Source: Allobosea caraganae
Lineage (GTDB): Bacteria > Pseudomonadota > Alphaproteobacteria > Rhizobiales > Beijerinckiaceae
Assembly: GCF_003351345.1 (NCBI RefSeq)
Contig: NZ_QQTO01000027.1
Location: 34,136 to 98,135, forward strand
Direction: 5' to 3'
DNA: 64,000 nucleotides
Part shown: positions 53,272 through 62,167 of the stretch, piece by piece
How the letters are laid out: each line of letters begins with the position of its first letter
Position numbering within the stretch: position 1 is the stretch's first letter
Translations under genes and position numbers: made by a program
Notes under the pieces: generated by a model
The model's database searches: none
What the model was told of the DNA's origin: nothing
Seen by the model: the letters and a program-made list of their open reading frames with translations, nothing else

Positions 53272-54309
53272 GTGAAGACCAAGAACCAGATCGTGTCGAT
53301 GCTTGCCGTGTCGTGTGCAGCAATCGCTCTTTCGACGGGCGCCGGCCATGCTCTCGACGAGCAGATCTTTTCTGTCATCACTGGGGATCGCGGGACGCTT
53401 CCCGACGGGATAGGGCCCCTGTCGGCGCCGCCTGACGGGGCTGCGGTCGTCCGGGCGTACAAGGACTCGCTGACGAAATCCTGCGCTGGTCTCGGTGGAA
53501 AAATCGAATTCCAGGAGCCGTTCGTGACGGCTGTCGATTTGAATGCGGACCAAGTGCCCGATCTCCTGATGAGCTCGGCGAGAACCAATTGTGTCGGAGC
53601 TTATAGCTACGATTCCGGCTCCGCGGGGCACGGCGTCAGGTGGGCGGTAAGCCGGACAGACGGTTCTTATACCGTCGGGGACACACACCTTCGGAAAGCC
53701 GCGGTCGAGGAGACCTTGAGAAACGGCTATCACGTCATTTTCCATTTTCACGGCAGCGCCTGCGGGAAGGTCGGCGTCGCCGATTGCCGGCAGGTCGGGC
53801 GCTTCGATAAGGACGGTCAGTGGCAAAGCGTGGCCTGGCCCGACGGCCGAACGGGACCTGCTCTGGGCTCGGCGCAAGCGGCGTCGGCCGCATCGCAGCC
53901 AAAGGCTGCAACGACCACAGACGGCCTCTTTAATTTTGACATGCTGGGCGACCTGTCGTCGTCCCACGGCACTTACGACCACAACGGCAGCATGATGCGC
54001 ATGGCCTTCGAATATGGCCTCATCGTCTACGAGGATCCGAAGGCGTCCCTCGCGGGGATCGCGCAGAAGGGCACGATCCTGTTCCGCGGAGATCCGTTTA
54101 CTGAAGGCGGCCGCCTGAGGGGCACCGCCGTCGCCTTCAAGAAGGGGTGTCCGCCGGCGGAATATCCGGTTACGGGGACCTACTCGCGCGACAGGAGGAC
54201 GGTGACCCTCTCAGGGGCCGGGCCCGTCCGCGAAGGATGCAAGGTGGTCGGCTATTCGACGACAAGCCCCCATGCGAGGCTCATCTTCAAGAGCATGATG
54301 AGCGACTAG
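53272..54309 (+). CDS. Secreted protein of unknown function
   Basis: The GTG at 53272 begins MKTKNQIVSMLAVSCAAIALSTGAGHALD, a signal peptide with likely cleavage after GHA. The mature 315 residues contain a stretch FVTAVDLNADQVPDLLMSS that resembles VCBS/FG-GAP-like calcium motifs (D-x-N-x-D). A low-complexity alanine- and serine-rich linker follows (about residues 200-215), then a beta-rich C-terminal domain with paired cysteines. No enzyme motif is visible. It is convergent with another small secreted protein at 54358. Confidence 0.65.
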   Translation: MKTKNQIVSMLAVSCAAIALSTGAGHALDEQIFSVITGDRGTLPDGIGPLSAPPDGAAVVRAYKDSLTKSCAGLGGKIEFQEPFVTAVDLNADQVPDLLMSSARTNCVGAYSYDSGSAGHGVRWAVSRTDGSYTVGDTHLRKAAVEETLRNGYHVIFHFHGSACGKVGVADCRQVGRFDKDGQWQSVAWPDGRTGPALGSAQAASAASQPKAATTTDGLFNFDMLGDLSSSHGTYDHNGSMMRMAFEYGLIVYEDPKASLAGIAQKGTILFRGDPFTEGGRLRGTAVAFKKGCPPAEYPVTGTYSRDRRTVTLSGAGPVREGCKVVGYSTTSPHARLIFKSMMSD

Positions 54310-54357
54310 CGCGCCTGCCGGACCATGTTGTCGCCGGCTGAACGTCATCTCATGAGG

Positions 54358-54828
54358 TCACTTGGTCCCACCAGACAGTATGGTGGCGAGCGCAGGCACC
54401 TTCTTGCAGTGCCCACCGACTGCGGTGCGGGCGTCGCCCAACTGGCTATCGATCGCCGCATGCACCGGCGCGCTCGTCTTCGAATAGACGAAGTTCACGA
54501 GTTCACTGCGCGTCGGCGAAGCGATCTGTGCGAGCGCATTGCCCAAGCCCAGCACGTTTGCCTGGTCGATGACGGAGCAGCAGGACGTGATGCTCACGTA
54601 GGCGTCGTCGAGGGTGCCGTCCGAACCGTAGTTGGCCTGCAGCTCGGGCACGACGTGGCGCACCATCCGACAGGCGCGGCTGATATCGGTACTGAAGGCC
54701 ATGGTGGCCTCCACGAGCGTTTTGAGATTTTCGCTGGACTCGTACCTCTTCGCGAGGCTCACACGATCGTCGGCGGCGGCTCCGCCGGCGATCGCCAAAA
54801 TCCAAAAGACCGTGAAAACGCTCCGCAT
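54358..54828 (-). CDS. Small secreted protein of unknown function
   Basis: The 156-residue protein has a signal peptide (MRSVFTVFWILAIAGGAAADD) and a helical mature part with four cysteines, including SITSCCSVIDQANVLGLG and a late GGHCKKVPALATIL. AGGGG lies six bases before the ATG. It is convergent with the larger secreted protein, 48 bases between stops. I do not recognise the family. Bases 54829-55088 hold a shadow-like minus frame only. Confidence 0.6.
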   Translation of the reverse strand: MRSVFTVFWILAIAGGAAADDRVSLAKRYESSENLKTLVEATMAFSTDISRACRMVRHVVPELQANYGSDGTLDDAYVSITSCCSVIDQANVLGLGNALAQIASPTRSELVNFVYSKTSAPVHAAIDSQLGDARTAVGGHCKKVPALATILSGGTK

Positions 54829-55088
54829 TTGTGCCCCTTTCCCGTCATCGACGGATAAACCCTGCCTGAGTTAGCCGAGTAGTCAACGCCGGAAGGCCGT
54901 ATCGAACCTGCAGTCCGATTCCGTAGCGCTGACCGTACGCGCGCCCGGCGCGCTCGCTCCAGCCTTCGTATTCCGACCAGCTTGCGAGCTCGTTCTGACT
55001 GCTCCAAGCGTGATCGATGTCGCGCGGCAGGTCGGTCACGGCGACGTCGACGTGTCGCCCGCGCATCTTGCGGTCCTAGAATATACGG

Positions 55089-56039
55089 TCATGCGGAAGT
55101 CGTGTGCGCCGACGTGCCAGCAAGCCCCAAGAAAACTTCCAATCCACGATCCCAATACGGATCAGGTCCTATTCGATCGACCATCCAGTCGATGAACGCC
55201 CGCACTTTCGGCGCGAGCTCTCGCGAGCTCGGGTAAAGCGCCCATAGCGTCTGGGTGGAAACGAGCGGAAATCCCGGAAGCACTGGCACAAGGGCGCCGC
55301 TCCGAAGCTCGTCGGCGGCGCACCAGGTAGCCATCAACGCGATACCGAGCCCGGCGCAGGCTGCATCCCGCACTGCTCCGCCATCATTAATGCGCAGCGC
55401 GGGCGACACCCTTCGTACGATCGGCTTCCGCTCTGCGTCCAGAAATGTCCAGAGATCGAGCGTGCCGACGACCAGACAGGCATGCTCGGCAAGATCGTCG
55501 GGCGTGTTCGGCCGTCCGCGCTGCCTCAGGTACTCGGGCGACGCGACAAGGACGCGCCGATCCGGCGCCAGGCGCCGCGCGATGAAAGAGGAGTCGCCGA
55601 GTTCGGCGTAACGGACCGCCACGTCGAATGCGCCCTCGACGAGGTCGACCACGCTGTCCGAGATGCGAAGATCGAGCATGAGGTCAGGGTACCGGACGCA
55701 GAAGGCCGGCAGGCCGGGCACGATGTGTATGCGCGCGAACGAGGCCGGAGCCGCCACCCGGAGCGTGCCGCGCGGCGTGGCCTGCTCGCGCCCCAGCGCC
55801 GCCCGAGCGGCATCGGCCGCGTCGAGGACGTGCTCGGCATGCGGCAAGAACGCAAGGCCGTCGACCGTCAAAGTCGCCTGCCGCGTCGTTCGATGGAGAA
55901 GCCGCGCGCCCAATCGCCTCTCAAACGCCGCGAGCCGTGCGCTAGCGCCGGCTGGGGTAAGGCTCAGGTCACGGGCCGCCGCGCTGATGCTTCCCAGCTG
56001 AGCGATCCGCATGAACAGCCTCAGGTCGTCGATGTCCAT
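55089..56039 (-). CDS. LysR-family transcriptional regulator
   Basis: The 316-residue protein has the LysR winged helix (DDLRLFMRIAQLGSISAAARDLSLTPAGASARLAAFERRLGARLLHRTTR) and a periplasmic-binding-fold effector domain (GTLRVAAPASFARIHIVPGLPAF, YAELGDSSFIARRL, GLGIALMATWCAADELRSGALVPVL). It is divergent from the small lipoprotein and the zinc-independent quinone-oxidoreductase-like gene at 56495, with 164 bases between start codons, the usual layout for a LysR gene controlling its neighbour. Confidence 0.9.
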   Translation of the reverse strand: MDIDDLRLFMRIAQLGSISAAARDLSLTPAGASARLAAFERRLGARLLHRTTRQATLTVDGLAFLPHAEHVLDAADAARAALGREQATPRGTLRVAAPASFARIHIVPGLPAFCVRYPDLMLDLRISDSVVDLVEGAFDVAVRYAELGDSSFIARRLAPDRRVLVASPEYLRQRGRPNTPDDLAEHACLVVGTLDLWTFLDAERKPIVRRVSPALRINDGGAVRDAACAGLGIALMATWCAADELRSGALVPVLPGFPLVSTQTLWALYPSSRELAPKVRAFIDWMVDRIGPDPYWDRGLEVFLGLAGTSAHTTSA

Positions 56040-56203
56040 GGCTCACTTTCAGCATTTCGTTGAAGCTGATCCTAGTTTCGCGGCACTACAGGGCGCAATC
56101 GCGAAATACCAAATCGAGGCCGGACGAGCGCTCGGCAAGATCGTCGTCGACATCGCGAGCCTCCCGCCGATTGGCTGATTTTCTCTTGAAAAGGACATCT
56201 TGA

Positions 56204-56458
56204 ATGAAAGCCGCTTCCATTGCCGGCGATGCCGTGGTGCGCATCGCGCTCCTCGCGACCGTCCTGCTTCTCGCCGCTTGCGCATCTGTATCCGATCCGA
56301 CCGCAGTCGCCTCGGTCGAGGGCTGCCGCATCGAGACGCGCCTCGAACTCCGTCACATCGGTCCGCCGGGCAAGTTCCCGCCGACGCCAGTCAACCGCGA
56401 GGTCCGAGTCTGCCGCCCGACCGGCACCGGTTCCGCCGAGTTCTCGGTGAGCCGCTGA
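56204..56458 (+). CDS. Small lipoprotein
   Basis: The 84-residue protein has a basic start, a hydrophobic core IALLATVLLLAACAS with a lipobox LLAAC (C26), and a short mature part of about 58 residues with two further cysteines. It would be lipidated and anchored in the inner or outer membrane. AAGGA precedes the ATG. It lies 36 bases upstream of the oxidoreductase gene and is probably cotranscribed. Function unknown. Confidence 0.7.
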   Translation: MKAASIAGDAVVRIALLATVLLLAACASVSDPTAVASVEGCRIETRLELRHIGPPGKFPPTPVNREVRVCRPTGTGSAEFSVSR

Positions 56459-56494
56459 GCCTGTGTGCTCACCGACCTGCAGAAGGAGAAACAA

Positions 56495-57508
56495 ATGACC
56501 AAGACCATGAAGGCCGTCGTACTCACCCGCTTCGGGGGACCGGACGTGTTCGAGTTGCGCGAGGTGCCGGTGCCGCCGGTCGGCCCGCGCCAGGTGCGGG
56601 TGCGGGTGCACGCCACCGCGGTCAACCCGCTCGACTACCAGATCCGCCGCGGCGACTACGCCGACTACGTCCCGCTGCCCGCCATCATCGGCCATGACAT
56701 CTCGGGCGTCGTCGAGGAGATCGGGTCGGACGTTCACGAGTTCGCGGTCGGCGACGAGGTGTACTATACGCCGAAGATCTTCGGCGGTGCGGGCTCCTAC
56801 GCCGAGCAGCACGTCGCCGACGTTGAGCTCGTCGGCCGGAAGCCCCGGAACCTCACACACCTCGAGGCGGCGAGCCTGACGCTCGTCGGCGGCACGGTCT
56901 GGGAGGCGTTCGTCCAGCGCGCGCAGCTGAAGGTTGGCGAAACAATCCTCATCCACGGCGGTGCGGGCGGCGTCGGCACGATCGCGATTCAGATCGCCAA
57001 GGCGATCGGCGCGCGAGTGATCACGACGGCGCTCGCCCGCGACCACGCGTTCGTGCGCTCGCTTGGCGCCGACGAGGCGATCGACTTCACCGCAGGCGAC
57101 TATGTGGATGCTGTCGCCCGCCTGACCGATGGCGAGGGCGTGAACGTCATCTTCGACACGATCGGCGGCGACACGCTCACGAGAAGCCCGCTGGCGCTCG
57201 CTGCCTTCGGGCGTGTGGTCAGTCTCGTCGACGTCGCGCAGCCGCAGAACCTCATCGAGGCGTGGGGCAAGAACGCCGCCTACCACTTCGTGTTCACCCG
57301 TCAGAACCGGGGAAAGCTCGACGCGCTCACGCGCCTTGTCGAGCGTGGTCTCGTCAAGCCCGTGCTCGGCGCGACGCTGCCGCTAGCGCGCATGGCCGAG
57401 GCGCACGAGCTGCTCGAGAACGGAGGCGCACGGGAGTTGCGTGGCAAGGTCGTGATCGACGTGTCGGGCGAGGCGGTCGCCTTGCCCCCGGTCCAGCGGG
57501 CCGTCTGA
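56495..57508 (+). CDS. MDR-superfamily NADP-dependent quinone oxidoreductase
   Basis: From ATG 56495 (AAGGAG seven bases upstream) the 337-residue protein shows the zinc-independent medium-chain reductase pattern: [75 protein letters not shown] and [12 protein letters not shown]. The catalytic zinc ligands of alcohol dehydrogenases are absent. Such enzymes reduce quinones or alpha,beta-unsaturated carbonyls with NADPH. The divergent LysR gene probably controls it. A long antisense frame opposite it (56072-57286) is a GC shadow. Confidence 0.9.
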   Translation: MTKTMKAVVLTRFGGPDVFELREVPVPPVGPRQVRVRVHATAVNPLDYQIRRGDYADYVPLPAIIGHDISGVVEEIGSDVHEFAVGDEVYYTPKIFGGAGSYAEQHVADVELVGRKPRNLTHLEAASLTLVGGTVWEAFVQRAQLKVGETILIHGGAGGVGTIAIQIAKAIGARVITTALARDHAFVRSLGADEAIDFTAGDYVDAVARLTDGEGVNVIFDTIGGDTLTRSPLALAAFGRVVSLVDVAQPQNLIEAWGKNAAYHFVFTRQNRGKLDALTRLVERGLVKPVLGATLPLARMAEAHELLENGGARELRGKVVIDVSGEAVALPPVQRAV

Positions 57509-57574
57509 CGCGTCACGCGGACGGCCGGCAATGCCCTGCCTGGCCGTCCGCCTCCTTCCACTCGGAGAGATCAC

Positions 57575-57871
57575 ATGGTGACCGAACTCGCGCTCCTTCG
57601 CCTCGAACGGGGCTCCGGCCCCGCCTTCGAAGCCGCCTTCGCCCGCGTCGCTTCGCTTCTAACTGGTGCCGACGGCTACTTGCGGCACCGGCTCGTGCCG
57701 ACGCTCGACGACGCCGATCTTTACCTGCTGCAGGTCGAGTAGCGGGATCTGGCCGCCCACACTCCGGACTTCGAACAGAGTGACGCGCACGCGCGCTTCA
57801 TCGCGCCGCTCGAACCGATGCTCGTCGGCGTGCCCATCGTCGTGCACGTCCGAACAGGCGAGCTGTCATGA
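57575..57871 (+). pseudogene. ABM-type monooxygenase-like protein interrupted by amber codon
   Basis: The frame from ATG 57575 reads a small ferredoxin-like barrel protein (MVTELALLRLERGSG, FARVASLLTGADGYLRHRL, DADLYLLQVE). It meets TAG at 57740-57742 and continues in the same frame RDLAAHTPDFEQSDAHARFIAPLEP to TGA 57869-57871. The stop sits where relatives have tryptophan (VEW), so one TGG-to-TAG change explains it. Total intact length would be 98 residues. It lies 66 bases after the oxidoreductase gene. Bases 57872-58116 hold nothing recognisable. Confidence 0.75.
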
Positions 57872-58116
57872 TGCAGCTATCGTGATTGGTGAAGGTGTGA
57901 GGCATGCAGACCGGCGCCGTCGAAGGCCGGCCGCGGGAAGTTTAGGGTCGAAATGTTGCGGGACTGGAGATAGCGGCTGCGGCGGGGTCAGGACATAGTT
58001 CGCGAGTTTCCCCAGCGTAATGCGAGCTCGCAGCTGTACATCCGCGGTGGCATCCGCAGCCGTCACGCCCGCTAGTCTGCCGCCGGAAACGAGTGACTCG
58101 CAGTAGCCGCCAGCGC

Positions 58117-59016
58117 CTATTCAGCACTCGCCGACGGTAACTCCGCCAGAAACGAAACGAACGTCGGGGACGAGGCGACGGCAGGTCGCGTGATGATGTC
58201 GATCGTGCGCCGTAACGCGGGTCCTGCCGGAGTTCGAACGGTGACACCGGTATCCGGATAGAGCGCCAGGGCCACCGCCGGCACGAAGCTCACGCCCAAG
58301 CCCGACGACACCATCCGCAGCAAAAGTTCGTAGTCGTCGATTGAATGCGTGATCCTCGGAGCAAAGCCCGCAATAGCGCAAGCCCGACTCGTCAATTCAT
58401 AGCCGCCCGACCCGCGCGCGCCTCCAATCCAGTCGCAATTGGCGAACTCCGTCAGTTCGACATTCGCCGGCAGGGCGCGGAGACCAGCAGGCAGCGCGAG
58501 TACCACGGCTTCGTCGACAAGCGTCCGCGAGACGAAGTTCTTGTCGACTGGCCTCGGCACGAGGCTATGGGTGTAGACAATCGCGGCGTCGCAACGACCG
58601 ATGCGCACGGCGTCGACCGCATCTTCCGGCTCAAGCTCATGCAGGATGACATCGAAGTTCGGGTGTCTGCTCCGGGCCCGCACGATCGCCGGCACCACAT
58701 GCGCCTTTGCGAAGGTCCCAAAACATCCAATCTCCAATCCGCCGCTGGGTTCTGCCGAGACGATTCCCATATCGACTCTGGCCGCCTCAACGGCATTCAA
58801 GATCGTCTCGGCGTGCGCAACGAGGCGGAGGCCTGCGGCCGTTAGCTTGACCCGCCGGCCGGTGGGCTCAAACAATTTTACACCCGCTTCGACCTCAAGT
58901 GTCGCAAGTTGCTGTGAGACGGCGGACGGAGTGAGCCGGCTCGCCGCAGCGACCGCTGTCATCGTTCCTCTATGGGATAGCTCACGAAGGAGCCGAAGCC
59001 GGCCGAGGTCAAACAT
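58117..59016 (-). CDS. LysR-family transcriptional regulator (second)
   Basis: From ATG 59016 the protein has 299 residues: LysR winged helix (MFDLGRLRLLRELSHRGTMTAVAAASRLTPSAVSQQLATLEVEAG) and effector domain (GGLEIGCFGTFAKAHVVPAIV, DAAIVYTHSLV, GLGVSFVPAVALAL). The upstream part of the longer frame to 59091 overlaps the recurrent motif CGTAAAGATACGTTCA and is not coding. It is divergent from the small-enzyme group at 59176-61099, which it probably regulates. Confidence 0.9.
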   Translation of the reverse strand: MFDLGRLRLLRELSHRGTMTAVAAASRLTPSAVSQQLATLEVEAGVKLFEPTGRRVKLTAAGLRLVAHAETILNAVEAARVDMGIVSAEPSGGLEIGCFGTFAKAHVVPAIVRARSRHPNFDVILHELEPEDAVDAVRIGRCDAAIVYTHSLVPRPVDKNFVSRTLVDEAVVLALPAGLRALPANVELTEFANCDWIGGARGSGGYELTSRACAIAGFAPRITHSIDDYELLLRMVSSGLGVSFVPAVALALYPDTGVTVRTPAGPALRRTIDIITRPAVASSPTFVSFLAELPSASAE

Positions 59017-59074
59017 TAAGTGTAGCTTACAGTAGGCAACAGAATTTTGAAATAGACCTAACTGTTTTTCGCGG

Positions 59075-59090
59075 CGTAAAGATACGTTCA
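59075..59090. promoter_or_regulatory. Second copy of the CGTAAAGAWACGTTCA motif
   Basis: CGTAAAGATACGTTCA differs at one position from the element at 6871-6886 upstream of the SDR gene. It lies about 59 bases upstream of the LysR start and 85 bases upstream of the divergent gene. A shared regulator or promoter element is the inference. Confidence 0.45.
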
Positions 59091-59175
59091 CATACGGCGG
59101 CGTTTTAAATATCGAGTTGAACAGTTTACGGCAGCATCGCTTGCCCGCCCGACGGACTATTCAAGAGGATATAAG

Positions 59176-59661
59176 ATGAAGGGTGAGCACGATTTTGAAT
59201 TTCTCCATAGAGACTGGCATGTCCGCCATCGCAAGCTGAAGACCCGTCTCGCCGGCGCCGGCGATTGGCACGAATTCGACGGCACGAGCTCAACTCGGCC
59301 AGTATTGGCGGGGCATGGCAACGTCGAAGATAACTGGATCAACGACCCCGATGGCGCGTACCGGGCGGCCGCTCTACGCGCTTTCGAAAGCAACACGGGC
59401 CTTTGGCGCATATGGTGGCTTGATTTGCGCTCTCCCTCGGAAATCGGACCTCCGGTCGCCGGCAGGTTCGAAGGCGAACGCGGTGAATTCATCTCCGACG
59501 ATCATTGGAACCAGCAGCCGATAAAGGTTCGCTTCGTCTGGCTCAAGGATGCTGGCGCTGGACCGCTGTGGCAACAGTCCTTCTCAGCGGATAGCGGGAA
59601 AACATGGGAACTGAATTGGTCGATGCAGTTCGTCGACGGCAGCACGAAGTCATCCAGATAG
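59176..59661 (+). CDS. DUF1579-like protein
   Basis: The 161-residue protein has no signal peptide. It begins HDFEFLHRDWHVRHRKLKTRLAGAGDWHEFDGT and continues with GHGNVEDNW, LWRIWWLDLRSP, GRFEGERGEF, IKVRFVWL and WQQSFSADSGKTWELNW, a lipocalin-like beta-barrel pattern seen in DUF1579 proteins. These have no defined activity. GAGG lies eight bases before the ATG. It is the first gene of a run of four small plus-strand genes divergent from LysR. Confidence 0.7.
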   Translation: MKGEHDFEFLHRDWHVRHRKLKTRLAGAGDWHEFDGTSSTRPVLAGHGNVEDNWINDPDGAYRAAALRAFESNTGLWRIWWLDLRSPSEIGPPVAGRFEGERGEFISDDHWNQQPIKVRFVWLKDAGAGPLWQQSFSADSGKTWELNWSMQFVDGSTKSSR

Positions 59662-59738
59662 GTGCAGGCTCGACGCCAGATCAATTGTTCGGCGGGCGCG
59701 CATTTGGCTCGATCATCATTCGGTCCAAGAGGTTGCAG

Positions 59739-60185
59739 ATGACAGCCGTAATTGAGAAACGCATCAGGACGTTCTTCGATGCATACGCCAGTGCCTCACT
59801 GGCGGGCGATGCGAAAACTGTCAGCGACGCATACCACTCAACCTATATCGAAGCGGCCCCCTCGACTGTCGAGGTTTTCAACGTCGACGCGGAGTACAAA
59901 CGCGCCGTCAGTTCGAAAGCCGAAGCGATGAACAAGCTGGGGTTGGTCGGGTCGAAGATCGTTGTCATCGACACGACTCAACTGGCGCCAAATCATCACT
60001 GGGTCGACGCAGAGTGGCGTCTAGGTTTCGGTTCGGAGAACGATAAGACCGCCGAGACCGCGTTCCGGATTGGCTATCTGGTTCGTCGCCAGGGTAACGA
60101 CCTCAAGATTCTGCTCGCATTATCGCATGAAGATGAAGAGGAGGCGCTGCATCATCTCACAACCAACCTCAAAGCGATGACGTGA
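59739..60185 (+). CDS. NTF2-like small protein
   Basis: The 148-residue protein from ATG 59739 (AGAGG eight bases upstream) has the alpha-plus-beta cone pattern: MTAVIEKRIRTFFDAYASASLAGDAKTVSDAYHSTYIEAAPS, WVDAEWRLGF and TAFRIGYLVRRQGNDLKILLALSHED. No catalytic residues can be assigned. The longer frame from 59604 overlaps the previous gene and is rejected. It is probably cotranscribed with its neighbours under the divergent LysR gene. Confidence 0.7.
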   Translation: MTAVIEKRIRTFFDAYASASLAGDAKTVSDAYHSTYIEAAPSTVEVFNVDAEYKRAVSSKAEAMNKLGLVGSKIVVIDTTQLAPNHHWVDAEWRLGFGSENDKTAETAFRIGYLVRRQGNDLKILLALSHEDEEEALHHLTTNLKAMT

Positions 60186-60241
60186 CGCCGGCATAGGATT
60201 ACGATGTTGCACGGTTGAAGGCGACCTTGGGGAGCAAAACG

Positions 60242-60640
60242 ATGCATATCGCCGGAATCAACTGGGTAGCAGTTTTGGTCGCGGCGGCGGCGTTTACTGC
60301 GATCGGATATGTCATCCATATGCGTTTGGTCGACCTGGAAGCCTGGGATGCCGCCAAGCACAACGACAAAGCAGGCCTGAGCACAGTGCGCATGGCCTCC
60401 GGCATCATTCTGCCGCTGGCCACCGCGATCGGGCTTGCCGTGCTGTTCGCTTGGGGCAATGTCGCGGGCGTCGGTAACGGCGTCGTATGGGGTCTCGCCA
60501 TAGCTTTGGCTTCGGCGCTTCCGACGCTTTGGTATAACTGGTTCTACGGCTCGTCGCCGATCTGGATCTTCTGGGTCGACAGCGCCCACCAACTGATCGG
60601 CCATGCGATCGTCGGCGCGATATTGGCCGGCTGGCGCTAA
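60242..60640 (+). CDS. DUF1761-family membrane protein
   Basis: The 132-residue protein from ATG 60242 (GGGGAG nine bases upstream) has four predicted membrane segments and the family-typical opening INWVAVLVAAAAFTAIGYVIH. Later segments include GVVWGLAIALASALPTLWYNWFYG and a terminal HQLIGHAIVGAILAGW. DUF1761 proteins have no assigned function. It sits in the small-enzyme group, 57 bases after the NTF2-like gene. Confidence 0.75.
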   Translation: MHIAGINWVAVLVAAAAFTAIGYVIHMRLVDLEAWDAAKHNDKAGLSTVRMASGIILPLATAIGLAVLFAWGNVAGVGNGVVWGLAIALASALPTLWYNWFYGSSPIWIFWVDSAHQLIGHAIVGAILAGWR

Positions 60641-60772
60641 GCTCAGCAGCACACATCCGGGCTTTGCCGCTGTCTGGACCGGCCAGTCAGGAATTGAGCC
60701 GCGCCACGAACACATCGGATGCGGGCTTTTGCGAGCTTCGCCCTAATTTCCACTTGCCTCGAGGAGACTGGG

Positions 60773-61099
60773 ATGCCTACCGATCCGACCATCGCCCGCA
60801 TTTGGCGCGGCCGTACTCGCCGCGAAGGTGCCGACGCGTACGAGCGGTATATTCGTGCCGAGGGTATTCCGCTTCTCGAAAGAACGGCGCTCGGTGTCCA
60901 GCTCTTTCGCGAAGACCGCGATGACGAAACTTGGTTCACGGCCATATCCTACTGGGCGGACCTGGAGGGGATGACCGCCTTCACCAAGGGCGAGCCGACC
61001 GAGGTTCATCATCTCGTAAACGACCCTGAAATGCTGATCGAGTTGCCCGAACGGATCGAGATCCACCGCATTCTGATCGATCTCCAGGGACTGCGCTGA
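60773..61099 (+). CDS. Dimeric alpha-beta barrel (ABM-like) small protein
   Basis: The 108-residue protein from ATG 60773 (GAGGAG upstream) has the ferredoxin-like pattern TIARIWRGRTRREGADAYERYI, GVQLFREDRDDETWFTAISYWADLEGMTAF and a C-terminal helix ELPERIEIHRILID. This is the fold of antibiotic-biosynthesis-type monooxygenases and EthD-like proteins. It is the last gene of the LysR-linked group. It resembles in kind the amber-interrupted protein at 57575, so the two regions hold related small barrels, one broken and one intact. Confidence 0.72.
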   Translation: MPTDPTIARIWRGRTRREGADAYERYIRAEGIPLLERTALGVQLFREDRDDETWFTAISYWADLEGMTAFTKGEPTEVHHLVNDPEMLIELPERIEIHRILIDLQGLR

Positions 61100-61264
61100 A
61101 GCAACCGACGGCGCGCAGCTCGTATGTTGATTCACGTTGGCGATCGCCCGGCTCGCGATCGGCGGTATCGTATAAACTGATGACGTTATAGCGGCATACC
61201 GATTGGCCACGGCGCCTGTTAGCAGCTATGCAAATTGCCCAGCTTCGGTTATCGCGATCTACCG

Positions 61265-62164
61265 CTAACCAGGACGGAAGAACGGGGATTCTAGCCGAGG
61301 CTTCGATAAATTTTTGGATAGAAGGCGGCGCACGAAGGCGCACGACCTGCCGACGCCGACCGGTGTCGGCGGCAATTGGTCGGGAACCCACCGCATTTCG
61401 TATTCGAAGGTGACATCGCCATCGTAGCCCTGTGTGGCGAGCGCTCCGAGGATCTTATCCCATGGCACGTCGCCCTCCCCAACGGGCACGGAACGGCGGC
61501 TATCCTCGTTGGCGCCACTGCGGAGGTGTCCCTGCAGGAAACTGTAATCCTTGACATGGACAAGACGGATCGCGTCAGCCTGGATTTCGAGGCTCTCCGG
61601 AAAACCCTCCTTGCCATCGCGGATCAGGTTGGCGGGGTCGTAGACAATCCCGACATTCGCCTCGCCGATCCGCCGCCAGATCTCGTGTGTCCTCAGCGCC
61701 GTATCGGCCATGGTGCCGTCATGGTTCTCGATGTTCAGCCCGATCCCGCGTTCGGCCGCATAGGCCGCTACGCGCCTGATGCTGTCAGCCAACCGCTCGA
61801 CCGCTACGACCCATTCAGCGTGATCGACCTCGGCGCCGCCGAAGACCCGAACGCTTCTCGCGCCAAGCGCATCAGCCAGATCAATGGCATGGCGCAGGCT
61901 GGCCACGGCCTCGTCGCGCTCGCTGTCGCTTGAGCTGTTGAAACGCTTCTCGTAGGGCGTCAGCGCGCCGATCACCAAGCCACGTTTATCGGCCTCCGTC
62001 CGGATTGTCCTGGCAGCTTCGATCGGCGCGTCGGGCGCAATGGCGCAGCGATAGCCGGCCTGGCATATCAGATCGAGGCCGTCGAGACCCAGTTCGCGCG
62101 TCAGATCGAGCGCTCCGACGGGGTCGAGTTCCGGCGTCGCCATGGTGTGGAGCAGCAAGCGCAT
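61265..62164 (-). CDS. Sugar-phosphate isomerase/epimerase (xylose-isomerase-like TIM barrel)
   Basis: The 299-residue protein has MRLLLHTMATPELDP at its start, LGARSVRVFGGAEVDH, GIGLNIENHDGT with the metal-binding glutamate, VGIVYDPANLIRDG, RLVHVKDYSF with a histidine and DVTFEYEMRW. These are the metal-site blocks of the AP-endonuclease-2/xylose-isomerase fold. It is the third gene of a minus-strand transport-catabolism operon, starting 3 bases after the dehydrogenase stop. The substrate is probably a sugar or sugar acid. Confidence 0.87.
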   Translation of the reverse strand: MRLLLHTMATPELDPVGALDLTRELGLDGLDLICQAGYRCAIAPDAPIEAARTIRTEADKRGLVIGALTPYEKRFNSSSDSERDEAVASLRHAIDLADALGARSVRVFGGAEVDHAEWVVAVERLADSIRRVAAYAAERGIGLNIENHDGTMADTALRTHEIWRRIGEANVGIVYDPANLIRDGKEGFPESLEIQADAIRLVHVKDYSFLQGHLRSGANEDSRRSVPVGEGDVPWDKILGALATQGYDGDVTFEYEMRWVPDQLPPTPVGVGRSCAFVRRLLSKNLSKPRLESPFFRPG

Positions 62165-62167
62165 GAG

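Noticed and set aside
56072..57286. 404-codon minus-strand open frame opposite the quinone oxidoreductase gene
   Set aside because: It lies antisense to a gene with clear MDR motifs, has no motif of its own and is typical of third-position GC shadows.
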